The notes beneath the pieces were generated by a model, which saw only the letters and a program-made list of their open reading frames with translations, was not told the origin of the DNA and ran no database searches. Positions 9,394-17,907 of a stretch of DNA of 64,000 nucleotides are shown piece by piece. Location of the stretch: NCBI RefSeq assembly GCF_036456085.1, contig NZ_CP138632.1:248001-312000 (forward strand), written 5' to 3'. The DNA comes from Veillonella parvula. GTDB taxonomy: Bacteria; Bacillota; Negativicutes; Veillonellales; Veillonellaceae. Both the position numbers and the translations under genes were made by a program. Within the stretch, counting starts at the first letter, position 1; each line of letters opens with the position of its first letter.

Positions 9394-9812
9394 TGAGAAT
9401 TATGTCATTAGATGTAGGCAGCCGTACTATTGGTATTGCCTGTAGCGATGCACTGCTCATGACTGCACAAGGTATTGAAACCATTCGTAGAACATCTCTA
9501 GAAAAAGACTTTAATCGCTTACAAGAACTCATTTCTGAATATGAAGTACATGAACTTGTGGTAGGTATGCCGAAAAATATGAATGGTACAAAAGGTGAAC
9601 GGGCTGAAAAGACTGAAGAATTCGTTGCAAAAATGAAGGAAGTCATCGATTTACCTGTTACATATTGGGATGAGCGGTTATCTACTGTTATGGCTGAACG
9701 TCAACTCATCGCAGCTGACGTGAGCCGTAAAAAGCGTAAATCCGTTATCGATAAAATGGCAGCGGTTGTAATTTTGCAAGGATATCTAGATCGCTTGCAG
9801 TTTAATAAATAA
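9393..9812 (+). CDS. ruvX: Putative pre-16S rRNA nuclease / Holliday junction resolvase (YqgF)
   Basis: RNase H-like nuclease of the YqgF family, linked to 16S rRNA 5'-end maturation and proposed to resolve Holliday junctions. The 139-aa length is typical. The motifs MSLDVGSRTIGIACSD (first catalytic Asp), VVGMPKNMNG, YWDERLSTVMAERQLI and the C-terminal IDKMAAVVILQGYLD are all present. The ATG overlaps the preceding stop codon. Confidence 0.94.
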   Translation: MRIMSLDVGSRTIGIACSDALLMTAQGIETIRRTSLEKDFNRLQELISEYEVHELVVGMPKNMNGTKGERAEKTEEFVAKMKEVIDLPVTYWDERLSTVMAERQLIAADVSRKKRKSVIDKMAAVVILQGYLDRLQFNK

Positions 9813-9838
9813 GTATTTTTCCTTAAGGAGGGTTTCCA

Positions 9839-10135
9839 ATGGTTGACCAAAATTTTGAAGGTGAAGTGTATTATTTGGAATTCGAAGACGAACATGGTAA
9901 TAAACAATACTTCACAGAAGATGTTATCTTGAGTCATGAAGGTCAAGAGTATGCCGTTCTTGTGCATGTACAAGATGAAGATGCTGATCATGAAGGTCAA
10001 GATGACACATACATGATCTTGGCTCGCATCGAAACAAACGAAGAAGGCGTAGAAGAATACGTACCTTTGGATGAAGAAGATGAAAACTTTGAAACTCTAG
10101 TAAAATTGTATGAAGACATGGATGAAGACGAATAA
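9839..10135 (+). CDS. DUF1292 (YrzB-like) acidic protein
   Basis: A 98-aa very acidic protein (EFEDEHGNKQYF, PLDEEDENFETLVKLYEDMDEDE) matching the DUF1292/YrzB family that conservedly follows ireB and ruvX in Firmicutes. It starts at ATG behind AAGGAGGG, 26 bp after ruvX. Function is unknown; I see no catalytic motif. Confidence 0.88.
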   Translation: MVDQNFEGEVYYLEFEDEHGNKQYFTEDVILSHEGQEYAVLVHVQDEDADHEGQDDTYMILARIETNEEGVEEYVPLDEEDENFETLVKLYEDMDEDE

Positions 10136-10153
10136 TCGTCTTTAGCATAAATT

Positions 10154-10187
10154 TAGCGTATTGTCAGTGGACAATGCGCTATTTTTA
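10154..10187 (+). terminator. Terminator after the ireB-ruvX-DUF1292 operon
   Basis: TAGCGTATTGTC pairs with GGACAATGCGCTA around a short loop, followed by TTTTTATTTT. Confidence 0.8.
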
Positions 10188-10328
10188 TTTTGTTATACAT
10201 TATCATTGTTGTACAAAGACGAGACTACATTTATGTTAAAGGCATAACAAATTCACAAAATTAATATATTGCATAAAATGTAATAAGCGTAATCATTGCC
10301 CTTTTATATAGGGGAAATATAGAGTTTA

Positions 10329-10337
10329 TGGTATAAT
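10329..10337 (+). promoter_or_regulatory. Extended -10 promoter for mltG
   Basis: TGGTATAAT is a perfect extended -10 about 42 bp before the GTG start of mltG. No good -35 is visible, as is common for extended -10 promoters. Confidence 0.5.
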
Positions 10338-10378
10338 GAATTGATATACTGTTATGTTACAGAAAGGAACTCAACAAC

Positions 10379-11812
10379 GTGAGAAAAGCCTTAAGATATA
10401 TTTTGATCCTAGTTATTGTAGGTATATTAATTATTGGTGGAGGCCTTGGTGCATTGTACTTTGTACCGAATACCTTTGCTCAAGATGATGGAACACAAGT
10501 AGTCGTTATAGAAAAAGGTCAAACGGGTACTGAAATTGCAGATATGCTTTTTGAAAGGGGGCTTATTCGCTCAACTCAAGGCTTTAAGCTTTGGTTATAC
10601 TTGAGTGGTACCAATGATAAGCTTCAAACTGGCCATTATCAAATACCTAATAAGGTAACTGTGCGCGAACTCATTTCTTTGTTACAAGAAGGTCATGTAG
10701 AATCTATTCGTGTTACAATTCCTGAAGGCTATACAGTTGGGGATATCGCTATCGTTCTTGAAAAGAATCAAATCATGAAGGCGAAGGACTTCTTGGCTGA
10801 AGCTAAAACTTATGTACCATACCCATACATGAAAGGCACAAAACCTGCTACATATCCTGTAGAAGGCTTCTTGTTCCCAAGTACGTATGAAATCCCCGTA
10901 GGGGCTACACCTCGTGATGTTATTCAAATGATGGCGGATGAAATGAATCGTTATCTCACACCAGCTGTGAAGAAACAAATTCAAGCTCAACATATGAGTA
11001 TTCATGACTTTGTAACTTTGGCGTCTATCGTTGAACGAGAGTCGTTATTTGATGCAGACCGTCCAACCATTGCAGGGGTATTCAAAAAGCGTCTAGCTCA
11101 TGGTATTCCATTGCAATCTGATGCGACTATTTCCTATGTACTTGGTTATGCAAAGGAAAATGTAACGATTGGTGATACACAATTGCAAAGCCCATATAAT
11201 ACATATGTATCTAAAGGTTTACCACCAGGACCAATTGCAAACCCTGGTAAAAAAGCTTTAGATGCAGTATTACACTCTGAAAATACAGATTATTTATACT
11301 TCGTAGCAGATAAAGAGGGGCATAATCACTTCTCTAAATCATACGAAGAACATTTAGCAGAGGTTAATAAAATTTATGGCGCTGACACAGTAAAAAATTC
11401 TTCTGCTAATACTGAAGTAGCTGCACAAGCTGGTCCTAACTATGACGTAGCAGTAGCGACTACAGAGCCTAATTATAATTATAGTTCTGCAGAAGCAGTG
11501 GAAGCAGATTCTCAATATGTTGATGTAGAACCTAGTTATAAATACACACCAACTACAGTTCCAGCGGCTGAGGTCCCAGATCCTGTACCAGGTTCAACAC
11601 AAAATCAATCATCGACGCAAGTTACGCCAACTGCTCCATCCTATGGAAATAATACAAATACCAATACGTATGTACCAACGACGACACCTGTACCTGAATC
11701 GATGCAGAACGTTATTCCTAATGCACAACAAGTACCACAAATTCAGGTAGAATCTGCAAATCCGGCTGAACGCTCTACGTTGGTAGTTCCTAGTGGTACT
11801 AACAATAGATAA
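10379..11812 (+). CDS. mltG: Endolytic murein transglycosylase
   Basis: Inner-membrane lytic transglycosylase of the YceG family that cleaves nascent glycan strands and so sets their length. An N-terminal membrane anchor spans about residues 8-28. A LysM-like region follows, then the catalytic domain, where ASIVERES carries the catalytic Glu at residue 219, in line with Glu218 of the E. coli enzyme. VEGFLFPSTYEI, LQSDATISYVLG and YNTYVSKGLPPGPIANPG are family signatures. The start is GTG behind AGAAAGGAA. After about residue 340 the protein has a low-complexity Thr/Pro/Asn/Ser-rich tail of ~135 residues that standard MltG lacks. Confidence 0.93.
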   Translation: MRKALRYILILVIVGILIIGGGLGALYFVPNTFAQDDGTQVVVIEKGQTGTEIADMLFERGLIRSTQGFKLWLYLSGTNDKLQTGHYQIPNKVTVRELISLLQEGHVESIRVTIPEGYTVGDIAIVLEKNQIMKAKDFLAEAKTYVPYPYMKGTKPATYPVEGFLFPSTYEIPVGATPRDVIQMMADEMNRYLTPAVKKQIQAQHMSIHDFVTLASIVERESLFDADRPTIAGVFKKRLAHGIPLQSDATISYVLGYAKENVTIGDTQLQSPYNTYVSKGLPPGPIANPGKKALDAVLHSENTDYLYFVADKEGHNHFSKSYEEHLAEVNKIYGADTVKNSSANTEVAAQAGPNYDVAVATTEPNYNYSSAEAVEADSQYVDVEPSYKYTPTTVPAAEVPDPVPGSTQNQSSTQVTPTAPSYGNNTNTNTYVPTTTPVPESMQNVIPNAQQVPQIQVESANPAERSTLVVPSGTNNR

Positions 11813-11835
11813 TGTAGGAGATTTAATCTACTTTC

Positions 11836-12444
11836 ATGATATTAAATGATATTTTAAATGAACAGCGTATTTACGCGATGATTAATGATGTGCCGATTTT
11901 ACGAGAATCTGAGGTTCATCTATTTGAAGAATTAATAGGTTTATACCGGCCCACCTCTGTGTTAGAGGTGGGCACAGCCATTGGTTACTCCGCTTTGTTG
12001 ATGGCACCATTACTTGACGAAGAGGAAGGGCATATTACCTCCATTGAATTGGATGATGTGCGCTATGAAATGGCGAAATACTATATTAACCAATCCGATT
12101 ATGCCGATAAAATTACATTGCTGAAAGGCGATGCGTCTCAAGTCTTAACGGAACTCACAGGCGAATACGATCTAGTGTTTTTAGATGGACCAAAGGGGCA
12201 ATATTTAAAACAACTTGAACTTATTCTGCCACATGTGAAAGAAGGGGGCGTCATTCTTGCAGATAATGTACTCTTTAGAGGCTATGTAAGGGGCGATAAG
12301 GAACCGCCAAAACGGTTCAAAACTATCGTAAAACGGTTACAAGAATACTTAACATATGTTGAAAATAAAGAATTGTTTAACACCACTATTTATCCCATGG
12401 GTGATGGTATGAGTGTGAGTGTGTGGAAAGGGCACAACAAATAA
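11836..12444 (+). CDS. trmR: tRNA 5-hydroxyuridine methyltransferase (TrmR/YrrM-like)
   Basis: Class I SAM-dependent O-methyltransferase, 202 aa. The SAM-binding motif is VLEVGTAIGYSALLMA near residues 41-56, with ITSIELDD, DLVFLDGPKGQY and GGVILADNVLFRG further on. In Bacillus the YrrM protein (TrmR) methylates 5-hydroxyuridine 34 of tRNA to methoxyuridine, and its substrate is made by the U32 proteins encoded next door. Here the next gene is such a U32 protein, overlapping by one base, which favours TrmR over a catechol methyltransferase. Confidence 0.85.
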   Translation: MILNDILNEQRIYAMINDVPILRESEVHLFEELIGLYRPTSVLEVGTAIGYSALLMAPLLDEEEGHITSIELDDVRYEMAKYYINQSDYADKITLLKGDASQVLTELTGEYDLVFLDGPKGQYLKQLELILPHVKEGGVILADNVLFRGYVRGDKEPPKRFKTIVKRLQEYLTYVENKELFNTTIYPMGDGMSVSVWKGHNK

Positions 12445-13688
12445 TGGCAGAACATTTTATGGAATTGCTTTGTCCTGCAGGTAATATGGACAAGCTTAAA
12501 ATGGCTATTCGCTATGGTGCGGATGCCGTATATTGCGCAGGCAAACGCTTTGGCTTGCGCGCAGGTAACTCTAATTTCTCCGATGAGGAATTAAAGGAAG
12601 CTGTAGAATTCGTACATGCTCATGGTAAAAAACTCCATGTTACATGCAATATTATTCCTCACAACGAGGACTTCGAAGGCTTAGAGGATTATTTGAAATT
12701 CCTTGAAAGTATCGGTGTTGATGCTATCATCGTTGCAGATATGGGTATCTTTAGCCTTGCTAAGCGCGTAGCTCCGGGTTTAGAGCTTCACGTAAGTACA
12801 CAAGCTTCTACTACGAATTGGCATACAGTTCAGATGTGGAAAGAACTTGGTGCCACACGTGTTGTAGCGGCTCGCGAAGTATCCTTAGCAGACCTTAAAG
12901 AAATGAAGGACCATGTAGATATTGAAATTGAGTCCTTTGTACATGGTTCTATGTGTATCTCTTACTCCGGTCGCTGCTTATTGTCTAACTATATGACAGG
13001 TAATCGCGATGCTAACCGTGGTCAATGTTCTCAATCTTGCCGTTGGAAATATTCTCTTGTAGAGTCTAATCGACCTGGTGAATATTACCCAATCGAAGAA
13101 GATGAACATGGTACGTATATCTTTAACTCTAAAGACTTGTGCTTGATTCACCGCATTCCAGATCTATATGAAGCTGGTATTGATAGCCTTAAAATCGAAG
13201 GTCGTATGAAATCCGTTCACTACTGTGCAACAGTGGCGAAAGTATATCGCACAGCGATTGATACATATCTTAAAGAAGGCAAAAACTGGTACGTTCGTCC
13301 AGAATGGCTTGCAGAATTAGAAAAGATTTCCCATCGTCCTTACACAGATGGCTTTGCAGAAGGTCGTCCTGATGAAACGGCTCAAAACTATGGTAAATCT
13401 ACGAATACCCAAAGTCATGACTTCATCGGTTTAGTTATGGGCTACAACGAAGAAGAAAAATACGTTGATCTTGAACAACGTAATAACTTCAAGGTGGGCG
13501 ATAAGGTAGAATTCTGTCAGCCAAAAGGGGAACTCGTTGAAACTGTTATCGAAAAAATGACAGATGAAGATGGCAATCCTATTGATGTAGCACCTCATGC
13601 ACAAATGAAAGTACGTATCTATATGGATACACCACTTGAACCGTACTCCATGATGCGCCGTGAGTGCAAACCTAAAGAGGGTGAATAG
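12444..13688 (+). CDS. trhP: U32 family tRNA hydroxylation protein (TrhP-like)
   Basis: 414-aa peptidase U32 family protein. YrrN/YrrO-type members introduce the hydroxyl group of 5-hydroxyuridine at tRNA position 34 from prephenate. It has a TIM-barrel-like start (MELLCPAGNMDKLKMAIRYGADAVYCAG) and the U32 cysteine signature, GSMCISYSGRCLLSNYMTG followed by RGQCSQSCRW, around residues 170-205. The ATG at 12444 overlaps the trmR stop (TAATG), so the longer frame starting at 12423 is rejected. Bacillus has two such genes; only one is seen here, and the 414-aa size matches the longer type. Confidence 0.88.
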   Translation: MAEHFMELLCPAGNMDKLKMAIRYGADAVYCAGKRFGLRAGNSNFSDEELKEAVEFVHAHGKKLHVTCNIIPHNEDFEGLEDYLKFLESIGVDAIIVADMGIFSLAKRVAPGLELHVSTQASTTNWHTVQMWKELGATRVVAAREVSLADLKEMKDHVDIEIESFVHGSMCISYSGRCLLSNYMTGNRDANRGQCSQSCRWKYSLVESNRPGEYYPIEEDEHGTYIFNSKDLCLIHRIPDLYEAGIDSLKIEGRMKSVHYCATVAKVYRTAIDTYLKEGKNWYVRPEWLAELEKISHRPYTDGFAEGRPDETAQNYGKSTNTQSHDFIGLVMGYNEEEKYVDLEQRNNFKVGDKVEFCQPKGELVETVIEKMTDEDGNPIDVAPHAQMKVRIYMDTPLEPYSMMRRECKPKEGE

Positions 13689-13860
13689 TTAAAAAACTGG
13701 TATCGAAGACTAATTAAAGTCTAAAAGATAGTTACTATTTAGAAAAAGATAGATACTATTTTCAAAATGGTAGTAAGCCTATTAGCTATATAAGATAGTC
13801 CATCTAGTTTAGTTTATAAAAATCTAAATGATATAATGGTGATGCGAAGGAGGATAGTTT

Positions 13861-14142
13861 ATGAGCGGTACACCATTAGGACCGAGTAAATCTATCGGCG
13901 CATTTCCAGATGTACCTGACTTAACCACCTCTGGAGAAGAAGCGTATGTGTACTTTTACATTGATCCTAAGCATACGAATTTCATCAATCGCATCATTGA
14001 AGGTTATGAATATTTAGGTGTTATGACCTCTGTAGATACGAGTGGGCGGTGCATGTTGCGCTGCACATCATCTACAAGGCCTTTGGCGCTTGAAGTATTA
14101 AGTAGTTTATCCGACTATGTCACTATAGAAGATAAAGTATAA
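13861..14142 (+). CDS. DUF4911 domain protein
   Basis: A small 93-aa protein that I place in DUF4911 from YVYFYIDPKHTNFINRIIEGYEYLGVMTSVD and the C-terminal LEVLSSLSDYVTIE; no search was run. It starts at ATG behind AAGGAGGA and has its own TATAAT at 13832-13837. The ferredoxin-like length and pattern suggest a small regulatory or RNA-related fold, but there is no known function. Confidence 0.6.
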   Translation: MSGTPLGPSKSIGAFPDVPDLTTSGEEAYVYFYIDPKHTNFINRIIEGYEYLGVMTSVDTSGRCMLRCTSSTRPLALEVLSSLSDYVTIEDKV

Positions 14143-14237
14143 TCATGATTGTAAATTGTATGAGGAAATTTTGTGACTATACTAGATTTACAATTATATT
14201 AAATGTATACGAATTGTAGAGAAATGAGAGTATATCT

Positions 14238-15227
14238 ATGAAACAATCTATTTTGAAACGCACATTATTAACAGCTTGCCTTGGAGCATCTATGGCAGGT
14301 GTAGCTATGGCGGGTCCTGTAGGCCCTGTAATCATTCCTCAAGCCGGGGATGTGGTTGTTATCAACCATGGTCCTGATATGACTTTCACAGGGAATATCA
14401 ATTTTGATGTTGAAAGCCAAACTAACAACAATTTACAAATTGGTTCTACTGTGATTCCTAATGTGGTATACGGTGCGGCTTTCAATAAGTCTGGCGCACC
14501 AGATACTATCATCCCAGCTCAAACATATGTATATGTAGGCACAAAAGACGGGGCGAATGCTTTCACAGAAGCTAGCGATGCAGACAAAAAAGGCGCAAGT
14601 TGGAACGTGGAAACATTGAAGAAAACTAAATCTGGCGATGTACAATTGGCGAGCCGTGGCGTTCCTGAAAAACCATTGGCTAATCAAGTGGCGACCATTA
14701 AAGATTCTATTATGCTTAGCGCTGTAGACCTCAGTACAACAGAGGTGGGACGCAATAGCAAGGGCGTTTTATACATGACCGTTCCTAAGGAATTGAAATT
14801 GACTGCTGATACAGGCATTCCTGATGATGTGCGCGAAACGATGCCAGCCATGTTCCGCGGCAAGATGGGTGACTCCCTCATGGTAAACCTCATGCCTCTA
14901 AATGAGGAAGAGAAGCAACAATTAGCGGCAAATCCTCATAATGCAAATGCAATCGTATTTAACCGTGGTATGAACATGGCAAAAATGATTGGTTCCTCTG
15001 CGCGTACAAGCAAGGTGTATACATACATGAAGGACCATTATTTGAACCTTGTTATCGTAGCGAAAGATTACGATGATAACGGGGCTCGCGGTAGTGGCGT
15101 TATGATGGTATCTAAACAAGATAATTCTAATGACGTGCTCTTAACACTTTACAAAGGTCCAGACCTTTCCACTAGCAAATTGGAAAAAGTAATTGGCGCT
15201 ATGCTGTCTATAAACTTCAAACGTTAA
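14238..15227 (+). CDS. Secreted protein of unknown function
   Basis: 329 aa with a clear Sec signal peptide (MKQSILKRTLLTACLGASMAG, cleavage near AMA-GP). The mature protein reads as beta-rich, with a stretch of short strands (INFDVESQTNNNLQIGSTVI, AQTYVYVGTKDG). A second part contains VPKELKLTADTGIPDDVRETMPAMFRGKMGDSLMVNL-like sequence and ends in KVIGAMLSINFKR. No family was recognised. GAGAG before the ATG is the ribosome-binding site. A long hairpin follows. Probably periplasmic or surface in a diderm cell. Confidence 0.85.
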   Translation: MKQSILKRTLLTACLGASMAGVAMAGPVGPVIIPQAGDVVVINHGPDMTFTGNINFDVESQTNNNLQIGSTVIPNVVYGAAFNKSGAPDTIIPAQTYVYVGTKDGANAFTEASDADKKGASWNVETLKKTKSGDVQLASRGVPEKPLANQVATIKDSIMLSAVDLSTTEVGRNSKGVLYMTVPKELKLTADTGIPDDVRETMPAMFRGKMGDSLMVNLMPLNEEEKQQLAANPHNANAIVFNRGMNMAKMIGSSARTSKVYTYMKDHYLNLVIVAKDYDDNGARGSGVMMVSKQDNSNDVLLTLYKGPDLSTSKLEKVIGAMLSINFKR

Positions 15228-15250
15228 TTTATAAATAATACATATAAAAT

Positions 15251-15325
15251 GGCTCGAGATTCTGATATGTTCTGCCTTTACTGGTTGTCTAGTAAAGGGG
15301 AGCATATCATTCTCGGGCTGTTTTC
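15251..15325. terminator. Long CCTTTACT-type hairpin (copy 1)
   Basis: An imperfect stem of about 30 bp with apical loop around GGTTGTCT. The apical arm reads TGATATGTTCTGCCTTTACT and its partner AGTAAAGGGGAGCATATCA, with GGCTCGAGA and TCTCGGGC at the base, then TTTTC. It lies just after the secreted protein gene. A second related hairpin is at 19198. Confidence 0.7.
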
Positions 15326-15466
15326 TTTAAAATATAAATGTATCAATATAAATGAAGAGAAGATTTACAATTTATGGATTTAAAAAATTACAATTTATAG
15401 TTTTCAAGAAATTTACAGATAAACTGTATTGAATTTTTTAGTCCTCTATGATACTATAATCTAGTA

Positions 15467-15722
15467 AAAGTGATGCAAAGGACATGATTCTTTTATCCCT
15501 GTGTACCAGAGAGAGGCTGATGCTGGAAATGCCTTACACATATATTAGAGTTACCCCCTTTAAACTGATTTGTCGAACCTAAGTAGGCAAGTACGGCCGC
15601 CACCGTTATCGGGCTTAATGAAGTGAATTAACTATACACATATATTGGTATAGGTAGTTAACTAGGGTGGAACCGCGAATGATCTTCGTCCCTTGTTTGT
15701 AGGGATAGAAGGTCTTTTTTTA
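15467..15722 (+). promoter_or_regulatory. T-box leader (threonyl-tRNA responsive) of thrS
   Basis: Leader RNA that binds uncharged tRNA-Thr and prevents termination. The T-box sequence AGGGTGGAACCGCG is at 15664-15677 and is followed by the terminator stem GATCTTCGTCCCT / AGGGATAGAAGGTC with a run of Ts (15681-15722). Stem I elements include CAGAGAGAGGCTGATG and GGAAATGCC. The specifier is probably ACC at 15553-15555 (Thr), judged by position; this is the least certain part. TATAAT at 15455-15460 is a likely -10. Confidence 0.93.
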
Positions 15723-15837
15723 TTACCCAATTTCTACAAGCTAAGTACTCAATGTTTATGTATTGTGTGGTAAGTAGGTATATTGGTGAAAGTAGAAAAT
15801 CAAAGCTATCCTAGTTTATAAATTGGAGGAAAGAAAA

Positions 15838-17748
15838 ATGGCAGATGTAAAAATCATTTTACCTGATGGTAGTGCAAAGGAATACGCTGCTGGCACTACT
15901 CTTGGGGAAGCAGTAAAACAACTATCTAACAGCTTGGCTAAAAAAGTACTAGCTGCAAACGTAAATGGCGAATTAACAGACCTTCGCGAAGAACTTGTAG
16001 ATGGTTCTGAAGTTGCGTTCTTAACATTCGAAGATGAAGGGGGCAAACATACTTTGCGCCATACAGCTTCTCATATCTTGGCACAAGCTGTTAAACGTTT
16101 ATGGCCTGAAGCTAAATTGGCTATCGGTCCTGCTATCGATAAGGGTTTTTACTATGATATCGATATGGAACATACTTTGACTCCTGAAGATTTGGATAAA
16201 ATCGAAAAGGAAATGAGCCGTATTGTAAAAGAAAATTTACTGATTACTAAATCCGTTATGCCTCGTCAAGAAGCTATCGAATTCTTTAAAGCCAAAAATG
16301 AAGATTACAAGGTAGAATTGATTCAAGATCTTCCTGAAGATGCTGTAATCTCTTGCTACTCTCAAGGCGATTTCATCGATCTTTGTGCAGGACCTCACGT
16401 GGCATCTACTGGTAAGGTGAAAGCTTTCAAATTACAAAGCATTGCAGGTGCATACTGGCGTGGCGATGAAAAAAATAAAATGTTACAACGTATTTACGGT
16501 ACAGCATTTGAAAAGAAAGAAGAACTTGATGCATACCTTCACTTGCTTGAAGAAGCAGCTAAACGCGACCACCGTAAACTTGGTAAAGAACTTGGTTTGT
16601 TCGTTATCAAAGAAGAAGGTCCTGGCTTCCCATTCTTCTTGCCAAAAGGCATGGCTCTTCGCAACGAATTAGAAAACTTCTGGCGCGAAGTTCACCATGA
16701 ATTTGAATACGAAGAAATCCGTACACCAATCATCTTGAACAAACAATTGTGGGAAACATCTGGTCACTGGTTCCATTATCGTGAAAATATGTACACTACA
16801 ATTATCGACGAAGAAGAATATGCAATTAAACCAATGAACTGCCCAGGCGGTATCTTGGTTTACCAAAACGAAATGCATTCCTATCGTGACTTCCCATTGC
16901 GTTACGCTGAACTCGGTCTAGTTCACCGTCATGAATTATCTGGTGCATTACACGGCTTGTTCCGAGTACGTGCGTTCACGCAAGATGATGCGCATGTATT
17001 CATGTTGCCATCTCAAATGCAATCTGAGTTGATGAAAGTTATCGAATTATTTGACCGTATCTATAGTCAATTCGGCTTGAAATATCATGTAGAATTGTCC
17101 ACTAAACCTGATAATGCAATGGGTGATGACGCCATTTGGGAAGCAGCGACAGAAGCATTGCGTAATGCTATTGAAGCGAAAGGTATTCCATACGTAATCA
17201 ACCCTGGTGACGGCGCATTCTACGGTCCTAAACTTGACTACCATATCGAAGACTCCTTAGGTCGTACATGGCAATGTGGTACTATTCAATTGGATATGAA
17301 CTTGCCTGAACGGTTCCAAATTGAATACATTGGTGAAGATGGTCAAAAACATCGTCCTATCATGATTCACCGTGCATGCTTCGGCTCTATGGAACGTTTC
17401 ATTGGTATCTTAACTGAACACTATGCAGGCGCATTCCCAACATGGATGGCTCCTGTACAAGTTAAAATCTTGCCTATCTCTGAAAAACATGTTGAATATG
17501 CTAAGGAATTGGCAAAACAAATGCACCGCGACTATGTACGCGTAGAAGTAGACGATCGCAGCGAAAAAATCGGCTACAAAATCCGCCAAGCGCAAATGGC
17601 AAAAGTTCCTTACATGCTTGTTGTGGGTGATAAAGAAGTTGAAGAAGGCACAGTTAACGTTCGTAAACACGGTGGTGATGAATTAGGTTCTGTACCATTT
17701 GAAGAATTCTTTAATTCTATTAAGATTGAAATTAAAGAACGTAATTAA
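15838..17748 (+). CDS. thrS: Threonine--tRNA ligase
   Basis: 636-aa class II synthetase charging tRNA-Thr. Domains in order: TGS (residues ~1-60), editing domain with HTASHILAQ near 73 and the second-shell metal motif CAGPHV near 185, catalytic core (GPGFPFFLPKGMALRNEL, MNCPGGILVYQ, RYAELGLVHRHELSGALHGLFRVRAFTQDDAH), and C-terminal anticodon-binding domain (VQVKILPISEKHVEYAKEL). An upstream in-frame TTG at 15823 is rejected in favour of ATG at 15838 behind GGAGGAAAG. Controlled by the T-box immediately upstream. Confidence 0.98.
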   Translation: MADVKIILPDGSAKEYAAGTTLGEAVKQLSNSLAKKVLAANVNGELTDLREELVDGSEVAFLTFEDEGGKHTLRHTASHILAQAVKRLWPEAKLAIGPAIDKGFYYDIDMEHTLTPEDLDKIEKEMSRIVKENLLITKSVMPRQEAIEFFKAKNEDYKVELIQDLPEDAVISCYSQGDFIDLCAGPHVASTGKVKAFKLQSIAGAYWRGDEKNKMLQRIYGTAFEKKEELDAYLHLLEEAAKRDHRKLGKELGLFVIKEEGPGFPFFLPKGMALRNELENFWREVHHEFEYEEIRTPIILNKQLWETSGHWFHYRENMYTTIIDEEEYAIKPMNCPGGILVYQNEMHSYRDFPLRYAELGLVHRHELSGALHGLFRVRAFTQDDAHVFMLPSQMQSELMKVIELFDRIYSQFGLKYHVELSTKPDNAMGDDAIWEAATEALRNAIEAKGIPYVINPGDGAFYGPKLDYHIEDSLGRTWQCGTIQLDMNLPERFQIEYIGEDGQKHRPIMIHRACFGSMERFIGILTEHYAGAFPTWMAPVQVKILPISEKHVEYAKELAKQMHRDYVRVEVDDRSEKIGYKIRQAQMAKVPYMLVVGDKEVEEGTVNVRKHGGDELGSVPFEEFFNSIKIEIKERN

Positions 17749-17778
17749 TTATCTACTGTCTAGCTATTTATATTTATA

Positions 17779-17860
17779 AAAATCCCCCTCACATCTTGCA
17801 CAATTATGATTAGTCTGTATAATTTATTAGTGGTGAGATTATATGAGGGGGATTTTATTA
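17779..17860. terminator. Inverted repeat downstream of thrS, with a promoter in its loop
   Basis: AAAATCCCCCTCA (17779-17791) and TGAGGGGGATTTT (17844-17856) are perfect complements with a second short pairing just inside (CACATC / GGTG). Read from thrS it would form a terminator hairpin ending in T-rich sequence. Confidence 0.7.
17796..17823 (+). promoter_or_regulatory. Promoter of the MFS gene, inside the inverted repeat
   Basis: TTGCAC (17796-17801), 16 bp, TATAAT (17818-17823). Transcripts starting here carry only the right arm of the thrS terminator. Confidence 0.65.
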
Positions 17861-17907
17861 TTATATTCTCTTTAATTGTTACCTGTGAGTAGCGAAAGGA
17901 AATGACT

